64,000 nucleotides of DNA from positions 21,692-85,691 of the forward strand of contig CAZETK010000005.1 in the NCBI GenBank assembly GCA_964515195.1, read 5' to 3'. Below, one piece after another: positions 61,071-64,000 of the stretch. The translations under genes were made by a program, and so were the position numbers. The notes under the pieces were generated by a model. The model was not told the DNA's origin, did not search any database, and worked only from the letters and a program-made list of their open reading frames with translations. The DNA is from Ga0074139 sp964515195. GTDB lineage: Bacteria > Bdellovibrionota > Bdellovibrionia > Bdellovibrionales > Bdellovibrionaceae. Numbering within the stretch: the first letter of the stretch is position 1; every line of letters begins with the position of its first letter.

Positions 61071-62428
61071 CTGACTGCCTTTTGATAGAGAGCATGGCTT
61101 GCTAGGCAGCGTGCATGGGCGCGAATGCGGCTCGCATAGCTCCAAGTTAAGTCTCGAGCCCCACGTTGAAAGCCGGTACCGCGATCGAACTGTTCAGCCA
61201 TCCGACCATCTCGGCCACTATGAAAATTGGCTCGATCCATAAAAGAGTCAGCGCGATCCAATAGACTTTTAACAGTGATCAAGAAGTTCTGTCGAGGATC
61301 GCGCGGATTCTTCTGAAACTTAGGATTATGAGTTAGAAAGAAAGTTTGGCTGATGGGATCTGTATTCAGGCTTCCATTCTGTAGAAGTTCTTGAGCAAGT
61401 GCGCAGTAATACTCGGCCATGCCAAAAGTGGCTAAATACCAAGGGTTCCCGCCAGAAAATCCATTTCCATCATAAACATCTTCAGGGTAACGGCCGATTC
61501 CGGGCGCCATGTTTGGAAATTTCCGGTTGATCTCGTAAAGTTGTTGAAAGGTTTCTGAAAGTTGAAGTGCTGTATTCATCAAAAAAGGTTGTGAGTAAGT
61601 CCAAAAACCGGATTCTCCTGAGTGCAGGGATGTTGTGCCGAAATAGTTCATGGCCAGAATCACAGAAATATCCAATCCCGCCGGCTTTTGAAGTCCCTCA
61701 TAGTCTTCGGCTAAGGTTGGAACGATGATACGTCGGCTTCTGTCTGCAAAACCCTGGAGGGACTTTTCGATAACGGCAGCCTCGCGAAGAAGACCTTGTG
61801 CATGAGATTCCTGCATTTGTGCTTGGTAATGGACAGCCGTGTAGCGCAGAAGTGTCATCTGGGCGTAACGAGTGAAGAAATGATGTCCGCGAACTTCTTC
61901 CCATAAGTCGATATTCGCATTTCTCCAATTGCGAATTGTGTAATCGACATCTTCTTGGACAAGTTTATCAATTTTGTGAAAGGCGCGCAGATAAGCTAAC
62001 GAGCGGATGGCGGGCCCGTCATTCTGAGGACGCCCCCAAGGGCCGTCGAAGACCTTGCCGTTCACGAAAAATTTTGGCTCTCCTAAGCCTTCACCGCTAT
62101 AAGATTCTTGTTGGGCAAATCTTTCAAATCGTCCCCAATTTCGAATGTGTTTTATCAAATGGGGATATTGTTCGGATTGGCTCATAAGTGTGAGCACCAC
62201 AAGACCGGCATCACGAGTCCAATGATAAAAATAATTGGGTTCAGACTGTGATGGGGATGCGATGATGGCACCCGGTGTAATATGCGGGTGCTCCAAGTTG
62301 CTAACAATTCGTTGTAATGAATTTTTAATCGCCGCGTGCGAATCGCTAATGGACTCAGCGGCGAGGATGGAAAATGTAAGAGTTACAGTTGTAACGGCGG
62401 CTGCGATATTAAGTAGACGTTTTTTCAT
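61067..62428 (-). CDS. Secreted glucoamylase, GH15
   Basis: Releases glucose from the ends of starch- or glycogen-type glucans. 453 residues with the signal peptide MKKRLLNIAAAVTTVTLTFSILA. GH15 marks: GAIIASPSQSEPNYFYHWTRDAGLV, WGRPQNDGPAIRSLAYL, and NIDLWEEVRGHHFFTRYAQ with the catalytic acid Glu. The late SGEGLG... and RAGDLTWSYAS-like segments (FQRGARDLTWSYASRIRA) belong to the same fold. The layout is closest to fungal-type secreted glucoamylases. First gene of the PTS operon; its stop overlaps EIICBA by ATGA. Prey glycogen is a plausible source of substrate, as inference. Confidence 0.93.
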   Translation of the reverse strand: MKKRLLNIAAAVTTVTLTFSILAAESISDSHAAIKNSLQRIVSNLEHPHITPGAIIASPSQSEPNYFYHWTRDAGLVVLTLMSQSEQYPHLIKHIRNWGRFERFAQQESYSGEGLGEPKFFVNGKVFDGPWGRPQNDGPAIRSLAYLRAFHKIDKLVQEDVDYTIRNWRNANIDLWEEVRGHHFFTRYAQMTLLRYTAVHYQAQMQESHAQGLLREAAVIEKSLQGFADRSRRIIVPTLAEDYEGLQKPAGLDISVILAMNYFGTTSLHSGESGFWTYSQPFLMNTALQLSETFQQLYEINRKFPNMAPGIGRYPEDVYDGNGFSGGNPWYLATFGMAEYYCALAQELLQNGSLNTDPISQTFFLTHNPKFQKNPRDPRQNFLITVKSLLDRADSFMDRANFHSGRDGRMAEQFDRGTGFQRGARDLTWSYASRIRAHARCLASHALYQKAVR

Positions 62429-62547
62429 GAGCTATTTACCAACATTACAAGGGTCAAATATCAAGTGAAATCGATTTTTTATCCTAATTTTTAAGCAGCT
62501 ATAGGCGCAGCTTCGCGTAATCTTACGCATTAAGTTGTACGTTAGTT

Positions 62548-62577
62548 TTGACTTTGATATAAACAATTAAATATTTT
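62548..62577 (+). promoter_or_regulatory. Candidate sigma-70 promoter of the methyltransferase/ABC operon
   Basis: TTGACT (62548-62553) and TATTTT (62572-62577) are separated by 18 nt, about 115 nt before the TTG start of the methyltransferase. Good -35, fair -10. AT-rich surroundings raise the chance of coincidence. Confidence 0.4.
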
Positions 62578-62695
62578 CTTGTGTACCCTGAGGCATTTAA
62601 ACTTGCGCTCTCCTCACAGCCTCGCGCTGCGACTTGTTGTTTTTGCTCATCAATTTTAAGCTACATATGTAATATTAAAACCTGAAGGAGTTGAG

Positions 62696-63505
62696 TTGAA
62701 TCCATTCGATACCGCTGCCATCACATCCTCCGCTGAAATCCAAGAAGTTATTAATAACGGGCCCTTTCCCATCCGCTTTCCTCCCAAAGGCCTGCCTCAA
62801 GACGAAGAATGGTGTGAAGTGGAAGTGGATGGCCACTGGAAGCGGATTCGATTTCATGATTATGATCAAGTCTATAGCGTGCCTGGTCTTTATGAAACAA
62901 TTTTCTACCGGACTCTTCGATGTAATTCTCCTAATCGAGTTTCGAATTTTTTGAATGATGTGATGTCAGAACTGGGCATCGATGCAGGAAGTGTGCGAGC
63001 CTTAGATGTCGGAGCCGGCAATGGTATGTCAGGCGAGGCCTTGCAAAGCCTTGGGATTCGTAAAATTGTTGCGGTTGATGTTCTTAATGAAGCCAAGGCC
63101 GCCTGTATGCGGGACCGGCCTTGGGTGTATGATCATTATTTGGCGGCTAATCTGATTCAGCTTAATGAGGAAACCCATCAGTTTTTAGTCAACTACCGTT
63201 TTAATGTTCTATGCACGATTGCCGCTCTCGGCTTTGGAGATATTCCGCCTTTAGCCTTTTTTAATGCCTTTAATTTTATCGCTGACGGCGGATTGGTCGC
63301 TTTTAATATTCGCGATGAGTTTTTAAAAAAAACAAGCGGCAGTCCATTTTCTCGACTTATAACTTCGATGATGGAGCAGGAGTATATTGAGCTTGAAGTC
63401 CTTAAGCGTTATCAGCATCGCTTGAACACCCGAGGTGAACCACTCTATTATGTTGGAATAGTGGCTCGAAAAAATCGAAGCATGCCCATTGAGATTCTAA
63501 AATGA
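62696..63505 (+). CDS. Class I SAM-dependent methyltransferase-like protein
   Basis: 269 residues, TTG start 5 nt after AAGGAG. The SAM-binding strand VRALDVGAGNGMSGEAL (motif I), IRKIVAVDVLNEAK (acidic loop after strand 2) and VNYRFNVLCTIAALGFGDIPPLAFFNAFNFIADGGLVAFNIRDEFL (motifs IV-VI) are clear. A 90-residue N-terminal extension (RFHDYDQVYSVPGLYETIFYRTL) precedes it; the methyl acceptor is unknown. Its stop overlaps the following ABC ATPase start as ATGA, so the two are linked; small-molecule methylation and transport is possible. Confidence 0.85.
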   Translation: MNPFDTAAITSSAEIQEVINNGPFPIRFPPKGLPQDEEWCEVEVDGHWKRIRFHDYDQVYSVPGLYETIFYRTLRCNSPNRVSNFLNDVMSELGIDAGSVRALDVGAGNGMSGEALQSLGIRKIVAVDVLNEAKAACMRDRPWVYDHYLAANLIQLNEETHQFLVNYRFNVLCTIAALGFGDIPPLAFFNAFNFIADGGLVAFNIRDEFLKKTSGSPFSRLITSMMEQEYIELEVLKRYQHRLNTRGEPLYYVGIVARKNRSMPIEILK

Positions 63506-64000
63506 TCGTTTTTGATTCCGTTAGTAAGTACTTTGGAGAGCTTCAAGTACTTGAGAATTTGACTTTTCAAGTCCCTTCAGGCTCAGTCTTTGCTCTTTTG
63601 GGACTAAGCGGTTCTGGTAAAACGACAGCCCTAAAAATGGTCTGCGGCTTGATCGCTCCTGATCGCGGCGAAGTGCGAGTGGCGCAACTGCCTGTATTGG
63701 ACTCAACTTTGAAAGAGGTACGGTCTCGCATCGGATACGTCATTCAAGACGGAGGATTGTTTCCGCACATGACTGCCGTTGATAATATTCAATTAGTGGG
63801 GAGAGAGGCTGGTTGGGAAACCACTCGAATTAAAACACGATTGAAGGAACTAGCTGATTTAGTAAAATTGCCTCTAGATCAATTAAGAAAATATCCCTCT
63901 AGCTTGTCAGGGGGGCAGCGGCAGCGCGTAGGCATTATGCGGGCTCTATTTCGAGACCCTTCTATTTTACTTCTGGATGACCCCTTAGGAGCTTTAGACC
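63502..64000 (+). CDS. ABC transporter ATPase, osmoprotectant-uptake type, 3' end outside window
   Basis: ATG 63502 overlaps the methyltransferase stop (ATGA). About 166 residues are visible before the window ends. Walker A GLSGSGKTT, Q-loop YVIQDGGLFPHMT, signature PSSLSGGQRQRVGIMRAL and Walker B ILLLDDPLGALD are complete. The DGGLFPHMT and DPLGALD forms are typical of OpuCA/OsmV-type glycine-betaine/choline uptake ATPases. No C-terminal CBS domain can be checked here because the gene is cut. Its permease should follow to the right. Confidence 0.85.
   Translation, partial: MIVFDSVSKYFGELQVLENLTFQVPSGSVFALLGLSGSGKTTALKMVCGLIAPDRGEVRVAQLPVLDSTLKEVRSRIGYVIQDGGLFPHMTAVDNIQLVGREAGWETTRIKTRLKELADLVKLPLDQLRKYPSSLSGGQRQRVGIMRALFRDPSILLLDDPLGALD

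Noticed and set aside
1..64000. tRNA, rRNA and known riboswitch elements
   Set aside because: Looked for cloverleaf ends, CCA-type 3' ends and riboswitch cores in the intergenic regions; none was convincing by eye.

Overview
The window reads as a chromosomal segment of a Gram-negative, probably predatory or saprophytic delta-type bacterium. Bdellovibrionota (Bdellovibrio relatives) is the best guess. The reasons are the many secreted proteins and lipoproteins of unknown function, lipoboxes of the FFQNC type, FecR/fibronectin-like surface proteins, secreted proteases and murein enzymes, and AGGAG or AGGGGG ribosome sites used with ATG, GTG and TTG starts. This is inferred from gene content; no rRNA or other phylogenetic marker RNA is present. 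A run of ten Ns inside msrA shows that this is a scaffolded draft assembly.

Left part (1-16.8 kb): the 3' end of hutH with hutU, then a secreted lytic-transglycosylase-like protein, a repeat-bearing lipoprotein, and the minus-strand sucA-sucB-lpdA operon (2-oxoglutarate dehydrogenase). gpmA and hutI follow on the plus strand. Histidine breakdown to glutamate and its entry into the TCA cycle through 2-oxoglutarate therefore lie close together. A secreted subtilase sits downstream of a fibronectin-type lipoprotein that carries an in-frame stop in its lipobox.

Middle (17-33 kb): two overlapping secreted proteins of unknown function, a class III prepilin-like peptide, msrA (broken by the assembly gap), hisS, a DUF3299/ATPase/FtsX-permease operon that resembles zinc-type (zrg) transport loci, a Pro-rich secreted protein with a 15-bp tandem repeat, a decayed thermonuclease remnant, and a FecR protein / outer-membrane barrel / class IIIb adenylate cyclase operon. 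greB and a GT39 glycosyltransferase follow.

Right part (34-64 kb): a 955-residue secreted protein, lipoproteins, YceI, DUF3592, a TMEM165/GDT1 cation exporter, a disordered Q/S/R-rich protein, trehalase, MltB-like transglycosylase, ggt with a small ppGpp-hydrolase-like gene, a response regulator facing a PAS histidine kinase, and a group III truncated haemoglobin. Next comes the most unusual locus (50.9-55.3 kb): three HxD...H oxygenase-like proteins, a PP-loop ATPase, an acyl desaturase and a GNAT-like acyltransferase, mostly in one tightly packed operon. It looks like an undescribed small-molecule or lipid-modification pathway. After a pseudopilin with a Cys-rich C-terminal repeat comes a glucoamylase-EIICBA-HPr-EI operon, a complete sugar phosphotransferase chain. 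The window ends in a methyltransferase/ABC-ATPase operon that runs off the edge.

No tRNA, rRNA, CRISPR array, integrase or insertion sequence was seen.
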